DNA from: Halobellus sp. Atlit-31R | GTDB taxonomy: Archaea; Halobacteriota; Halobacteria; Halobacteriales; Haloferacaceae | Assembly: GCA_003665935.1 (NCBI GenBank) | Contig: QPLR01000004.1 | Location: 310,001 to 374,000, forward strand | Direction of reading: 5' to 3' | Length of the DNA: 64,000 nt | In this document: positions 43,474 to 51,840 of the stretch, one piece after another | Position numbering within the stretch: position 1 is the first letter of the stretch | How the letters are laid out: every line of letters starts with the position of its first letter | Translations under genes and position numbers: made by a program | Notes under the pieces: generated by a model | Databases searched by the model: none | The model's input: the letters and a program-made list of their open reading frames with translations, nothing else | What the model was told of the DNA's origin: nothing

Positions 43474-44258
43474 TCGCGGTCCTCCCGGCGCGCGCGGTAG
43501 TCCGGCAGGGTGTCGTCCTGCATCACGGCCGTCCGGCCGCCGTCGACGAGGAGGTTCGCCCCGGTGACGAAGCCGGCCTCGTCGCTGGCGAGGAACGCGA
43601 CCGCCGCGGCGACGTCTTCGGGCCTGCCGATCCGGCCGACCGGGTGGATCGACTCGACGTGGCGGCGCTCGGCCTCGTCCATCTCCGAGACCGTCCGCTC
43701 GATCGCGACCCAGCCGGGGTTGACGGTGTTGACGCGGACGTGCGGTCCGAGGTCGAGCGCCATCGCGCGGGTCATCCCGTTGATCCCCGCTTTGACCGCG
43801 TTGTACGGGAACATCGCGGGCATCGTCAGGAACGCGTGGTTCGAGGACGTATTGACGATAGCGCCCTCCTCCATTCGCTCTGCGGCCTCCTTCGCGCACA
43901 GCCAGAACGAGCGGAAGTCCGTCTCGACGACAAACTCCCAGTCCTCGCGCGTCGCCTCGGTGACGCCGGTGTTCGTCTCGACGCCGGCGTTGTTCACGAG
44001 GACGTCGAGGCCGCCGTAGGTGTCGACTGTCGCGTCGAACAGCGCCGCGATGTCGTCGGGATCGCGCATATCGGCGCGGACGAAGACCGCCTCGCCGCCG
44101 TCCGCTTCGATGTCGGCGACGGTCGCTTCGCCGGCTTCGCGGGTGCGCCCCGTGACGACGACGCTCGCGCCCTCCCGAGCGAGGCGCTTTGCGACGCCTG
44201 CGCCGATCCCGCGGGTCGAGCCAGTGACGACCGCGACGCGGTCGGTGAATCGCTCCAT
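43470..44258 (-). CDS. SDR-family dehydrogenase, possible galactose/sugar dehydrogenase
   Basis: 262 residues, classical short-chain dehydrogenase: cofactor motif VTGSTRGIGAGVA, NNAG at about 88-91, NTSSNHAF and the catalytic YNAVK. It ends with the typical LLVDGGRTAV. The family includes glucose and galactose dehydrogenases, which would perform the first step (galactose to galactonolactone). It lies between galactonate dehydratase and the galactosidases in one operon. That position makes galactose dehydrogenase a reasonable inference, but 3-keto reductase activity on another sugar acid is also possible. Confidence 0.88.
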   Translation of the reverse strand: MERFTDRVAVVTGSTRGIGAGVAKRLAREGASVVVTGRTREAGEATVADIEADGGEAVFVRADMRDPDDIAALFDATVDTYGGLDVLVNNAGVETNTGVTEATREDWEFVVETDFRSFWLCAKEAAERMEEGAIVNTSSNHAFLTMPAMFPYNAVKAGINGMTRAMALDLGPHVRVNTVNPGWVAIERTVSEMDEAERRHVESIHPVGRIGRPEDVAAAVAFLASDEAGFVTGANLLVDGGRTAVMQDDTLPDYRARREDRE

Positions 44259-44262
44259 CGGG

Positions 44263-45414
44263 TCACCACTCCGCGACGCTGCCGTCCTCGTGTCGCCAGA
44301 CCGGGTTGTGCCAGTCTACCTCGTCGGCGAGTTCGCGGACGCGCCGCTCGTCGATGTCGATGCCGAGACCGGGATCGGTCGGCAGCTCGACGTAGCCGTC
44401 GCGGTACTCGAAGACGGAGGGGTCCGCGAGGTAGTCGAGGACGTCGCTCTGTTCGTTGTAGTGGATGTCGAGGCTCTGCTCTTGGATGAGCACGTTCGGC
44501 GAGCAGGCGTCGACCTGCACGCAGGCCGCGAGCGCGATCGGGCCCAGCGGACAGTGCGGGGCCATCGCCACGTCGTAGGCCTCGGCCATCCCGACGATCT
44601 TCTTCACCTCGGTGATGCCGCCGGCGTGGGAGAGGTCCGGCTGGATGACGTCGACTGCGCCGCTCTCGAAGACCTCCTTGAAGTCCCAGCGGGAGTACAT
44701 CCGCTCGCCCGTCGCGATGGGCGTCGTCGTGTGTGCCGCCAGCTCCGGGAGGCAGTCGTTGTGTTCGGGCAGGACGGGCTCTTCGATGAACATCGGCTCG
44801 TACGGTTCCAGCGCCTTCGCGAGGCGCTTCGCCATCGACTTCGAGACGCGGCCGTGGAAGTCGACGCCGATGTCGACCTCGGGACCGACCGTCTCGCGGA
44901 CGGTGGCGAGTCGTTCGCGCGCGGCGTCGATCGCGCCGGGCGTGTCGATCCGGCGGAGTTCGGCCGTCGCGTTCATCTTGAGCGCGCTGAACCCCTCGTC
45001 GACTTTCTCCTGAGCGGCCTGAGCGACGCCTTCCGGGCGGTCGCCGCCGACCCATTGGTAGACGCGCACGCGGTTGCGAGCGCGGCCGCCGAGGAGGTCG
45101 TAGACGGATGCGCCGAACTGCTTGCCCTTGAGGTCCCACAGCGCCTGGTCGATCCCCGCGATGGCCGACATGAGAACCGGGCCGCCGCGGTAGAAGCCGC
45201 CGCGGTACATCGTCTGCCAGTGGTCTTCGATCGGGTCGGGGTCCTCGCCGAGCAGATACGTGTCGAGCAGTTCTTCGACCGCTGCTTCGACCGTGCGAGA
45301 GCGCCCCTCGACGACGGGCTCGCCCCAGCCGACGCGGCCGTCGCTGGTCTCCACGCGGAGGAAGAGCCACCGCGGCGGGACCTGATAGAGCTCGTAATCG
45401 ACGATGCGCGTCAT
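44263..45414 (-). CDS. dgoD: D-galactonate dehydratase (enolase superfamily)
   Basis: 383 residues, the length of bacterial DgoD. The enolase-superfamily barrel carries DIGVDFHGR (Asp and His), MFIEEPVLPEHND (Glu), ATGERMYSRWDF (Glu), QPDLSHAGGITE and APHCPLGPIAL (catalytic His). The order matches galactonate dehydratase and not mandelate racemase, which has a Lys-x-Lys. It converts galactonate to 2-keto-3-deoxygalactonate, the second step of the De Ley-Doudoroff pathway. It overlaps the ATPase gene by four bases (ATGA) and sits directly before the dehydrogenase. Confidence 0.93.
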   Translation of the reverse strand: MTRIVDYELYQVPPRWLFLRVETSDGRVGWGEPVVEGRSRTVEAAVEELLDTYLLGEDPDPIEDHWQTMYRGGFYRGGPVLMSAIAGIDQALWDLKGKQFGASVYDLLGGRARNRVRVYQWVGGDRPEGVAQAAQEKVDEGFSALKMNATAELRRIDTPGAIDAARERLATVRETVGPEVDIGVDFHGRVSKSMAKRLAKALEPYEPMFIEEPVLPEHNDCLPELAAHTTTPIATGERMYSRWDFKEVFESGAVDVIQPDLSHAGGITEVKKIVGMAEAYDVAMAPHCPLGPIALAACVQVDACSPNVLIQEQSLDIHYNEQSDVLDYLADPSVFEYRDGYVELPTDPGLGIDIDERRVRELADEVDWHNPVWRHEDGSVAEW

Positions 45415-46571
45415 TCGACGGCCTCCTCGAGCGGTTCCGCCGCGTCGTCGGCGTCGGACGTCGTGTCGGGACCGCGGTCGGGCAGTTCCCCCTCGCGTTT
45501 CGTCTTCAGCGCGTCGCCGGTCTCGGGATCGAAGAGATACAGCGCCGCCTCGTCGAAGCCGAACGCGACCGTCTCGTCCGGCTGGGGTCGCTTCGTCGGA
45601 TCGATGCGGGCGGTGATCTCGCGGTCGCCGAGCGTGGCGTAGAGGAAGTTCTCGTTGCCCATCGGTTCGAGCACGTTCGCGACCATCTCGATGCCCTCGT
45701 CGACGAGGGTGATGTCCTCGGGGCGGATCCCGGCTCGGACCGTGTCGAGCCCCTCGACCGGGGCGGGGTCCGAGAGCCGGTAGGTGAACGCCCCCGGACC
45801 GTCGAGGCGCGCGCCGTCGACGGTCGCGTCCAAGACGTTGATGCTGGGCGAGCCGATGAAGTCGGCGACGAACTCGTTGACCGGCGAGCGGTACACCTCT
45901 TCGGCGGTGCCGACCTGCTGGAGTCGCCCGTCGTTCATCACGGCGATCCGGTCGCCCATAGCCATCGCCTCGGTCTGGTCGTGCGTCACGTACACCGTCG
46001 TCACGTCGAGGTCGTGCTGCAGCGTCTGGAGCTCCGTCCGCATCTGCGAGCGGAGCTTCGCGTCCAGATTCGAGAGCGGCTCGTCCATCAGGAACGCCGC
46101 CGGGTCGCGGACGATCGCACGGCCGAGTGCGACCCGCTGCTGTTGCCCGCCCGACAGCTCTTTCGGCTTGTCGTCGAGCAGGTCCTCGATGCCGAGCATC
46201 GCGGCGACGTCCTCGACCTGCTGTTCGATCGCGGCCGCGGACTGCTTCGTCGAGAGCTTGAGTCCGAAGCCGATGTTGTCGCGGACGTCCATGTGCGGGT
46301 AGAGCGCGTAGTTCTGGAAGACCATCGCCACGTCGCGCTCGCGAGCCCGGAAGTCAGTCACGTCGCGGTCGCCGAAGCGAATCGTGCCGCTCGTGACGTC
46401 TTCGAGCCCGGCGATGCACCGGAGCGTGGTCGTCTTGCCACAGCCGGACGGGCCGACCAACACGAGGAACTCGCCGTCTTCGATCTCCAGGTCGACGTCT
46501 TCGACCGCGACGACGGCTTCCTCGCCGGAGCCGAACTCCTTTCGTACCGTATCTAGTGTGATTCCTGACAT
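45411..46571 (-). CDS. Sugar ABC transporter ATPase (MalK/UgpC type)
   Basis: 386 residues. ABC domain (1-235): Walker A GPSGCGKTTTL, signature LSGGQQQRVALGRA, Walker B FLMDEPLSNLD, and the H-loop VYVTHDQTEAMAM. The C-terminal regulatory OB-fold part (VRAGIRPEDITLVDEG and later VAFGFDEAALYLFDPETG) is the MalK/UgpC-type region. The last 35 residues are acidic and variable. It powers the MalF/MalG-like permeases, is four bases from MalG, and shares overlap with dgoD. Component of the galactoside importer. Confidence 0.95.
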   Translation of the reverse strand: MSGITLDTVRKEFGSGEEAVVAVEDVDLEIEDGEFLVLVGPSGCGKTTTLRCIAGLEDVTSGTIRFGDRDVTDFRARERDVAMVFQNYALYPHMDVRDNIGFGLKLSTKQSAAAIEQQVEDVAAMLGIEDLLDDKPKELSGGQQQRVALGRAIVRDPAAFLMDEPLSNLDAKLRSQMRTELQTLQHDLDVTTVYVTHDQTEAMAMGDRIAVMNDGRLQQVGTAEEVYRSPVNEFVADFIGSPSINVLDATVDGARLDGPGAFTYRLSDPAPVEGLDTVRAGIRPEDITLVDEGIEMVANVLEPMGNENFLYATLGDREITARIDPTKRPQPDETVAFGFDEAALYLFDPETGDALKTKREGELPDRGPDTTSDADDAAEPLEEAVE

Positions 46572-46574
46572 AAA

Positions 46575-47498
46575 TTACTCCTTGACAGATCCTGCGAGAA
46601 TCCCGCTGACGAACTGCTTCTGTAGGAACAGGAACAGGATGAAGATCGGGATGATCGACAGCGTTGCGGCCACCATAATCTGGTCGTAGTAGACGCGCTG
46701 TGCGCCGACGAGCTGATTGATCGCGACCGGGATAGTGTACTTGCCCTGATCCAGGATGACGAGCGGGAACAGAAAGAGGTTCCACTGGAACAGAAAGAGA
46801 ATGATCGAAAGCGCCGCCAGCGACGACTTCATCGTCGGCAGCGCGATCTTGTAGAACAGCTGGAACTCGGTCGCGCCGTCCATCCGCGCCGATTCGAGCA
46901 GCGCGTCCGGGATCGACCGCATATTCTGACGCATCAGGAAGATCCCCAGCGGGTTCGCCGCCCACGGGAGGATGATCGCCCAGTAGTTGTTCGTCAGCCC
47001 GAGTTGGCTCATCAGCAGGAACAGCGGGATGACGAGCAGCTGGATCGGCAGGATCAGCGTCGCCAGGATGGCGTAGAAGATCGGCTTCTTGAACCGGAAC
47101 TCGTACTTCGCGAACGCGAAGCCGGCCATCGAACAGAGCAGCAGCGACAGGAGCGTGTACACGCCCGCGACGAAGATACTGCTCTCGATCGCGCCCATGT
47201 TCCAGAGGTTCCAGAAGTCGTAGGCGATGTAGAACGGCCCGAGGTCGATGTAGTGTGTCATCTCGCCGACGTGGCCGACGAACTGTACGTTCTCCCGAGC
47301 CTGCAACGACTGGAAGTTCGCGAAGAAGCTCTCGCCCGGCGCGAGTCGCGGCGACGTCGACGAGAGGAACTGCGACTCCCGCAGCGTCGACGCCACGAAG
47401 ATCCAGTACAGCGGCACGAGCGTCAAGATCGCACCGAGGAGGATGAACGCGTACGTGAGGAACTGCCAGACCGCCTCGCGGCGGGTCTCTTCACGCAT
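46575..47498 (-). CDS. Sugar ABC transporter permease (MalG-like)
   Basis: 307 residues from the ATG at 47498, which lies in the end of the other permease; a GTG nine bases upstream would lengthen the overlap. Six membrane segments, an extracellular loop near residues 50-100, and the EAA loop ALLESARMDGATEFQLFYKIALP. KQFVSGILAGSVKE is the usual C-terminus of MalG-like carbohydrate permeases. It forms the pore with the MalF-like protein. Confidence 0.95.
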   Translation of the reverse strand: MREETRREAVWQFLTYAFILLGAILTLVPLYWIFVASTLRESQFLSSTSPRLAPGESFFANFQSLQARENVQFVGHVGEMTHYIDLGPFYIAYDFWNLWNMGAIESSIFVAGVYTLLSLLLCSMAGFAFAKYEFRFKKPIFYAILATLILPIQLLVIPLFLLMSQLGLTNNYWAIILPWAANPLGIFLMRQNMRSIPDALLESARMDGATEFQLFYKIALPTMKSSLAALSIILFLFQWNLFLFPLVILDQGKYTIPVAINQLVGAQRVYYDQIMVAATLSIIPIFILFLFLQKQFVSGILAGSVKE

Positions 47499-48504
47499 CG
47501 CTCTCACCTCCGACGTTGAGCTGGATCGCCGAGAGCACGCTCACCACGCCGATGAGGACGTAGGTGAGTGCGCTCGCGTAGCCGAGCCGGAAGTCGATGA
47601 ACGCCGTCTGGTAGATGTACTGGACGATGGTGATCGTCGAGTCAAGCGGCGCGCCGCCGCCGTTGATGATGACGGGTTCGCTGAACAGTTTGAACGTCCC
47701 GATCGTCGAGGTGACGAAGACGAAGAGCAGGACGGGCCGCAGCTGCGGAACGGTGACGTACCGGAACTTCTGGATCCGGCCCGCGCCGTCGATCTCGGCG
47801 GCCTCGTAGAGCTGCTGAGGGATGTTCTGGAGCCCCGCGAGCAGGATGATCATATTGTAGCCGGTCCAGCGCCACGTGACCGCACCGACGATCGTCATCC
47901 GCGACCAGAACGAACTGGTCAGCCACGGTATCGCCGGGAGACCGATCGACGTGAGGACGTAGTTGATCAGGCCCGCGTCCTGCATCATCAGCAGGAACAC
48001 AGTCGAGTACGCGACGAGGTTCGCCGACACCGGCAGCGCGAGCACGGTCCGGAAGACGCCGCGGAGACGCACGAACGAGGCGTCGAGCGCGACGGCGAAG
48101 AGCAGCGCGAGCGCGACCATCAGCGGGACCTGGACGACGAGGATGAACGTCGTATTGAAAAGCGCCTGGTGGAACAGCGTATCGGAGAACATCGCGAGGT
48201 AGTTCTCCAGCCCGACGAACTGGAGATCCGCGATGCTGGTCAGCCGGTAGCTGAAGAACCCGGTGTCGATCCACAGGAGCGTGTCGTTGCCGACCCCCTC
48301 GAACCGGAAAAAGGAGAGGTAGAAGGTGTAGACGATCGGGAACGCGAGGAAGATGCCGAACAGCAGAAACGCCGGCAACAGAAAGAGATACCCGACGATC
48401 CCCTCCCCCGGCGTCGGCAGTCGCTCACCGACCGACTGGCGGGCGTACCGCACGCGGTCGCGGAGCGAGGCATCCGCGCCCGGTTGGGCGTCGCGAGTAG
48501 CCAT
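47491..48504 (-). CDS. Sugar ABC transporter permease (MalF-like)
   Basis: 337 residues. After a charged 30-residue N-terminus come six to eight hydrophobic segments (YLFLLPAFLLFGIFLAFPIVY first). The EAA loop is LYEAAEIDGAGRIQKFRYVTVP, the signature for docking the ATPase. It is nine bases from the binding-protein gene and overlaps the MalG-like gene by eight bases. Second gene of the galactoside operon. Confidence 0.95.
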   Translation of the reverse strand: MATRDAQPGADASLRDRVRYARQSVGERLPTPGEGIVGYLFLLPAFLLFGIFLAFPIVYTFYLSFFRFEGVGNDTLLWIDTGFFSYRLTSIADLQFVGLENYLAMFSDTLFHQALFNTTFILVVQVPLMVALALLFAVALDASFVRLRGVFRTVLALPVSANLVAYSTVFLLMMQDAGLINYVLTSIGLPAIPWLTSSFWSRMTIVGAVTWRWTGYNMIILLAGLQNIPQQLYEAAEIDGAGRIQKFRYVTVPQLRPVLLFVFVTSTIGTFKLFSEPVIINGGGAPLDSTITIVQYIYQTAFIDFRLGYASALTYVLIGVVSVLSAIQLNVGGESDA

Positions 48505-48512
48505 CAGTCTCG

Positions 48513-49889
48513 TCAGGCGAGGTCGCGGCCGGTTCGGTCGGCCACTTGCGTTGCGGCCGCGTCGACGGCCTCCTTGGGCGTCTTGTCGCCGGCCATCATA
48601 TCACGGAAGTGCGTGTTGATCGCCTTCGTGACTTCGGGCGTGTCGATGGTGTAGCGGTACGGTTCGATGTTCGGGGCGATCTCGGCGAACATCCGACCCG
48701 CGGCCTGGCCGTCGAGGAACGCGTGCGGGTCGTCGAAGGCCTCGGACTCGTAGGTCGTTTCCAGCGCCGGGAACAGCCCGTACTCGCGGTACATCGTGAG
48801 CTGGCTCTCCTCGCGTCCGAGGGCGTAGGCCATATAGTCCCACGCGCGCTTGGCCTTCTCTTCTGAGACCTGCGCGGGAATCGTGAGGTTCGAGCCGCCC
48901 CAGTTGGTGGCGCGCGAGCCGCCGGATTCGACCGCCGGCGGCTTGAAGACGCCCCAGTTACCGGAGGTGTCGCCGAGCTCGGCCTTCAGGGTCCCTTCCA
49001 TCCAGGCACCGGCGGTGAGGCTCGCCGTCGTGCCGTCGCCGAACGCGGTGAACCACGAGGACGACCAGGAGGCGAGATCGTTGGCGACGCCCGAGTCGCG
49101 GATGCGCTTGAGGATGCGCGCGACCTGCAGGCTCTTGTCGGAGGCGACGTTGACCGCGCCGTTCTGCGTGAACGGCTGGCCGCCGATCTGTCGGAACATC
49201 ATCCGCCAGAGGCCGTCGTAGTCGTTCGACGGGAGGTTCAGCAGGTACTGGTCGTCGGGGAGTTTCTTCCCCTCCTCGATGTACTGGTCCCACGTCTCGA
49301 CGCCCTCGACGTCGATGCCGTACTCGTCCATCACGTCGCGGCGGTAGAACGTCCCGACCGGGCCGATGTCCCACGGGAGCGCGTACGTGCCGCCGTCCTT
49401 CTCGAGTGGACCCCACTTGCCGGAGACGAAGTCGCCCTTGATGCCCGCGTCCTGCAGCCACGAGGAGATGTCGCGCAGACCGCCCGTGTCGACCCACGAG
49501 GCGGCGTCGACGCTCTCCATCATCGAGGCCGCCGGCGCACCGGAGCCCGACAGCAGCGTCGACTTGAACTTGTCTTTCAGGTCAGAGCGCCCGATCTGGT
49601 TGATCGAGACGTCGCCGCCGTTGGCCTCCTCGTACGGCTCGTCGAGGAGGTTCAGCGCCTTCGCCGCGACGTCCCAGCCCCACACTTCGGCGGACTGCGC
49701 CATCGCCGACCCGGCGGGCGTCGCCGTCGACCCGCTCGCGTCCGTGCTTCCACCGCTCGTCGGCGTTGCCGTCGAAGACGACGACGGATCGCCCGTCCCG
49801 ACGCAGCCGGCCAGGCCCGCCAGTCCCGCGAGTCCAGCACCTTTCAGAACGTTGCGACGACCGACTGATCTTCTGTCATCATTTGACAT
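48513..49889 (-). CDS. Sugar ABC transporter substrate-binding lipoprotein (family 1)
   Basis: 458 residues from the ATG at 49889; an ATG 21 bases upstream is a possible alternative. The signal has twin arginines (VGRRNVLKGAGL) and lipobox LAGC (Cys29), so the protein is anchored outside the membrane. A Ser/Thr/Gly linker follows. The family-1 binding fold shows VWGWDVAAKALN, PYEEANGGDVSIN, GGTYALPWDIGPVGTFYRR and GGQPFTQNGAVNV. Trp-rich positions suit sugar binding. First gene of the eight-gene operon; presumably binds galactosides or galactose-containing oligosaccharides, inferred from the enzymes behind it. Confidence 0.94.
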   Translation of the reverse strand: MSNDDRRSVGRRNVLKGAGLAGLAGLAGCVGTGDPSSSSTATPTSGGSTDASGSTATPAGSAMAQSAEVWGWDVAAKALNLLDEPYEEANGGDVSINQIGRSDLKDKFKSTLLSGSGAPAASMMESVDAASWVDTGGLRDISSWLQDAGIKGDFVSGKWGPLEKDGGTYALPWDIGPVGTFYRRDVMDEYGIDVEGVETWDQYIEEGKKLPDDQYLLNLPSNDYDGLWRMMFRQIGGQPFTQNGAVNVASDKSLQVARILKRIRDSGVANDLASWSSSWFTAFGDGTTASLTAGAWMEGTLKAELGDTSGNWGVFKPPAVESGGSRATNWGGSNLTIPAQVSEEKAKRAWDYMAYALGREESQLTMYREYGLFPALETTYESEAFDDPHAFLDGQAAGRMFAEIAPNIEPYRYTIDTPEVTKAINTHFRDMMAGDKTPKEAVDAAATQVADRTGRDLA

Positions 49890-49937
49890 ACTGAGTCTCG
49901 TTTCGTACATAGGAAATTATGTACTTAAATCTTTGGA

Positions 49938-49949
49938 ACAGTTAACTGT
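49938..49949. promoter_or_regulatory. Palindrome ACAGTTAACTGT upstream of the sugar operon
   Basis: A perfect 12-base palindrome about 50-60 bases before the binding-protein start, just behind its AT-rich core promoter. Its half ACAGT also occurs in the AAACAGTAT motifs near the IclR and aldolase genes. Candidate IclR operator. Confidence 0.45.
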
Positions 49950-50155
49950 GAAACCGGTTTAGGGACCTTCTAATGGCGTTTTTGAGGGATATAACGACAC
50001 TATTCATATACTCGCCGTTCAGCGATGCCGAACAGTGTGGCGGCCGCAGTGGGGGCCGATTTCGGTCGGATAGACCGCCCTGGAGCGGGAAAACGCAAAA
50101 ACTGCCGGTCGCAGAAACTTTCATCATCTATCACTAGTACGGCGATTTTGTTTTT

Positions 50156-50171
50156 CATCAGTAAACAGTAT
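50156..50171. promoter_or_regulatory. Operator-like motif CATCAGTAAACAGTAT
   Basis: Sits directly on the upstream edge of the IclR TATA box (TTTAAG, 50171-50176), about 30-45 bases before the GTG start at 50201. A copy with one mismatch (CATCACTAAACAGTAT) lies at 50976-50991 before the aldolase gene. Suggests autoregulation and co-regulation. Confidence 0.55.
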
Positions 50172-50200
50172 TTAAGTGGTTCCGGATCTGAGACGGTACT

Positions 50201-50956
50201 GTGACCGAGTATCCTGTCGGCGCGACCCACACGACGGCCCGGATCGTGAGCGCGCTCGCCGGCGGACGGGAGGCGGGCGTGACCGAACTCGCCAGAGAGC
50301 TGGACGTCTCGAAGGCGTCGGTGCACAACCACCTCGTCACGCTGGAACGGTTGGGCGTCGTCCTATCGGCCGACGGCCGGTATCGGCTCGGACTCCGACT
50401 GCTCGATCTCGGAATGGGCGTCAGAGACGGGCTGGACGTCTACCAGACGGCGCGCCCGGAAGTGCGGGGACTGGCCGAGTCGACCGGCGAGTCGACGGCG
50501 CTCGTGGTCGCCGAGCACGGCGACGCTGTCCACGCCACCGTCGAGGACGCCGACCGCAACGACCGACGGCTCCGAGTCGGGAGTCGGGTGCCGCTCCACG
50601 CGACCGCTGCGGGGAAGCTAATCCTCGCGTACCGATCGCGGGACGACGTCGACGCGTACGTCGAGACGCACGGCCTGAACAGACTCACGGATCGCACGAT
50701 CCAGTCCCCGTCGGCACTCCGCGACGAGCTGCGGTCGATCGCCGACCGCGGCCTGGCGTTCGATCGCGGCGAGATCTGGGAGGACATGCGCTCCGTCGCG
50801 GCACCGATTCGACGCGAAGTGCGCGGTGAGGCGCTCGCCGGTGCGCTGGCAGTTCTGGGACCCGCCGAACGACTGTCCGGAAAACGGCTCGAAGAGGATC
50901 TCCCCGGCCTCGTACTCAGCGCGGCGAAGCGGATCGAACTCGACCTCGCGGACTGA
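50201..50956 (+). CDS. IclR family regulator of the galactoside locus
   Basis: 251 residues from a GTG start fixed by the TTTAAG box about 27 bases upstream. N-terminal winged helix: TARIVSALAGG, AGVTELARELDVSKASVHNHL, a wing ending ADGRYRLGL. The IclR effector domain contains VGSRVPLHATAAGKLILAY, GLAFDRGEIWEDMRSVAAPI and AGALAVLGPAERL. It stands between the sugar operon and the aldolase gene, and the shared 16-base motif links its own promoter with the aldolase promoter. The ligand is likely a sugar acid of the pathway, such as galactonate or its keto-deoxy product. Similar in role to XacR of Haloferax, by analogy only. Confidence 0.93.
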   Translation: MTEYPVGATHTTARIVSALAGGREAGVTELARELDVSKASVHNHLVTLERLGVVLSADGRYRLGLRLLDLGMGVRDGLDVYQTARPEVRGLAESTGESTALVVAEHGDAVHATVEDADRNDRRLRVGSRVPLHATAAGKLILAYRSRDDVDAYVETHGLNRLTDRTIQSPSALRDELRSIADRGLAFDRGEIWEDMRSVAAPIRREVRGEALAGALAVLGPAERLSGKRLEEDLPGLVLSAAKRIELDLAD

Positions 50957-50975
50957 GGGCGGCACCGTTGTTCAT

Positions 50976-51016
50976 CATCACTAAACAGTATCCTCTCTGT
51001 ATTTTGCGTTTACTAA
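50976..51016. promoter_or_regulatory. Operator-like motifs before the aldolase gene
   Basis: CATCACTAAACAGTAT (50976-50991) matches the motif at 50156 at 15 of 16 positions. GTTTACTAA at 51008-51016 contains the AGTAAAC core in opposite orientation. The aldolase TATA-like box (TTTATT, 51059-51064) and start (51088) are downstream, so an activator site is plausible. Confidence 0.5.
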
Positions 51017-51087
51017 TAATTAACAAGGTGCGGCTGCCGTGCGCCGTTCGTCGGACGATTTATTGATTCGAGTGGACAGTGGCGTGT

Positions 51088-51738
51088 ATGAGCCGACACT
51101 CCGACCTCGCGCGCGTACTCGACACCGGCATCGTGGGAATCCTCCGGGGCGTGCCCGCGGAGAAGACGACCGCAGTCGTGGAGGCGCTCGTCGACGGCGG
51201 CGTCGACGTCGTCGAAGTCACCGCCGACACCGACGGCGCGCTCGAAAACATCGCCCGCGTACGCGACGCGTTCGACCCCTCGGAAGTGCTCGTCGGCGCG
51301 GGGACCGTGCTGGACGCCGAGACGGCGGGCGCGGCCCTCCGCGCAGGGGCGGAGTTCGTCGTGACGCCGAGTTTCGACGCCGGCGTCGTCGACACCTGTA
51401 ACCGCTACGGGGCCGTCGTCGCGCCGGGCGTGATGACGCCGACGGAGGCCGTCGAGGCCTACGAGGCGGGCGCGGACCTGCTGAAGGTCTTCCCGGCGTC
51501 GACGCTCGGACCCGAACACATCAGCAGTCTCAAGGGACCGCTGACGCAGCTGCCGCTCCTCCCGACCGGCGGCGTCTCACTCGACAACGTGGGAGAGTTC
51601 GTCGCCGCCGGGGCCGACGGCGTCGGCGTCGGCAGTTCCCTCGTCGATTCGGACGCGGTCGCCGCAGAGGAGTACGACGTTCTGACCGAGCGCGCCGCGT
51701 CGTTCCGCGAGGCGATCGAGGCCGCACGGGAGGAGTGA
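51088..51738 (+). CDS. KDPG/KDPGal aldolase (class I)
   Basis: 216 residues from the ATG at 51088, 26 bases after TTTATT; a GTG nine bases earlier is in frame. Class I aldolase motifs: GIVGILRGV, VVEVTADTDGA (Glu43), LVGAGTVLD, FVVTPSFDAGVV and DLLKVFPAS with the Schiff-base Lys133. It splits 2-keto-3-deoxy-6-phosphogluconate or -galactonate to pyruvate and glyceraldehyde-3-phosphate. With dgoD and the dehydrogenase in the neighbouring operon, the galactonate-derived substrate is likely. Its stop lies inside a 36-bp tandem repeat. The pathway kinase was not seen in the window. Confidence 0.93.
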   Translation: MSRHSDLARVLDTGIVGILRGVPAEKTTAVVEALVDGGVDVVEVTADTDGALENIARVRDAFDPSEVLVGAGTVLDAETAGAALRAGAEFVVTPSFDAGVVDTCNRYGAVVAPGVMTPTEAVEAYEAGADLLKVFPASTLGPEHISSLKGPLTQLPLLPTGGVSLDNVGEFVAAGADGVGVGSSLVDSDAVAAEEYDVLTERAASFREAIEAAREE

Positions 51739-51830
51739 CGCGCGAGCGGTGGGGCGGCCGCCCGGAAAGAGTGACGTGCGAGCGGTGGGGCGGCCGCCCG
51801 GAAAGAGTGGCGCGCGAGCGGTGGGGCGGA
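51735..51830 (+). repeat. 36-bp tandem repeat over the aldolase stop codon
   Basis: Units begin at 51735, 51771 and 51807; the third is cut short after about 24 bases. Copies 1 and 2 differ at one base. Each full copy contains the palindrome GGGCGGCCGCCC and starts GTGA or GTGG; the first supplies the TGA of the aldolase gene. The array lies between two convergent genes and may act as a terminator for both. Confidence 0.93.
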
Positions 51831-51840
51831 GACCCTCCCG

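Larger units (their letters stand above)
49890..50200. other. 311-bp divergent control region of the galactoside locus
   Basis: No gene seen. It lies between the divergent binding-protein operon (minus) and IclR gene (plus). It carries AT-rich promoter sequence at both ends, a perfect palindrome at 49938-49949, and an operator-like motif beside the IclR TATA box. These are listed separately. Confidence 0.7.

Noticed and set aside
44263-45414. DgcA or mandelate racemase
   Set aside because: Motifs DFHGR, TGER and APHCPLGP and length 383 fit galactonate dehydratase; a racemase-type Lys-x-Lys was not seen.
51735-51830. CRISPR-like repeats of 36 bp
   Set aside because: Same reason: head-to-tail copies without spacers, lying over a stop codon.
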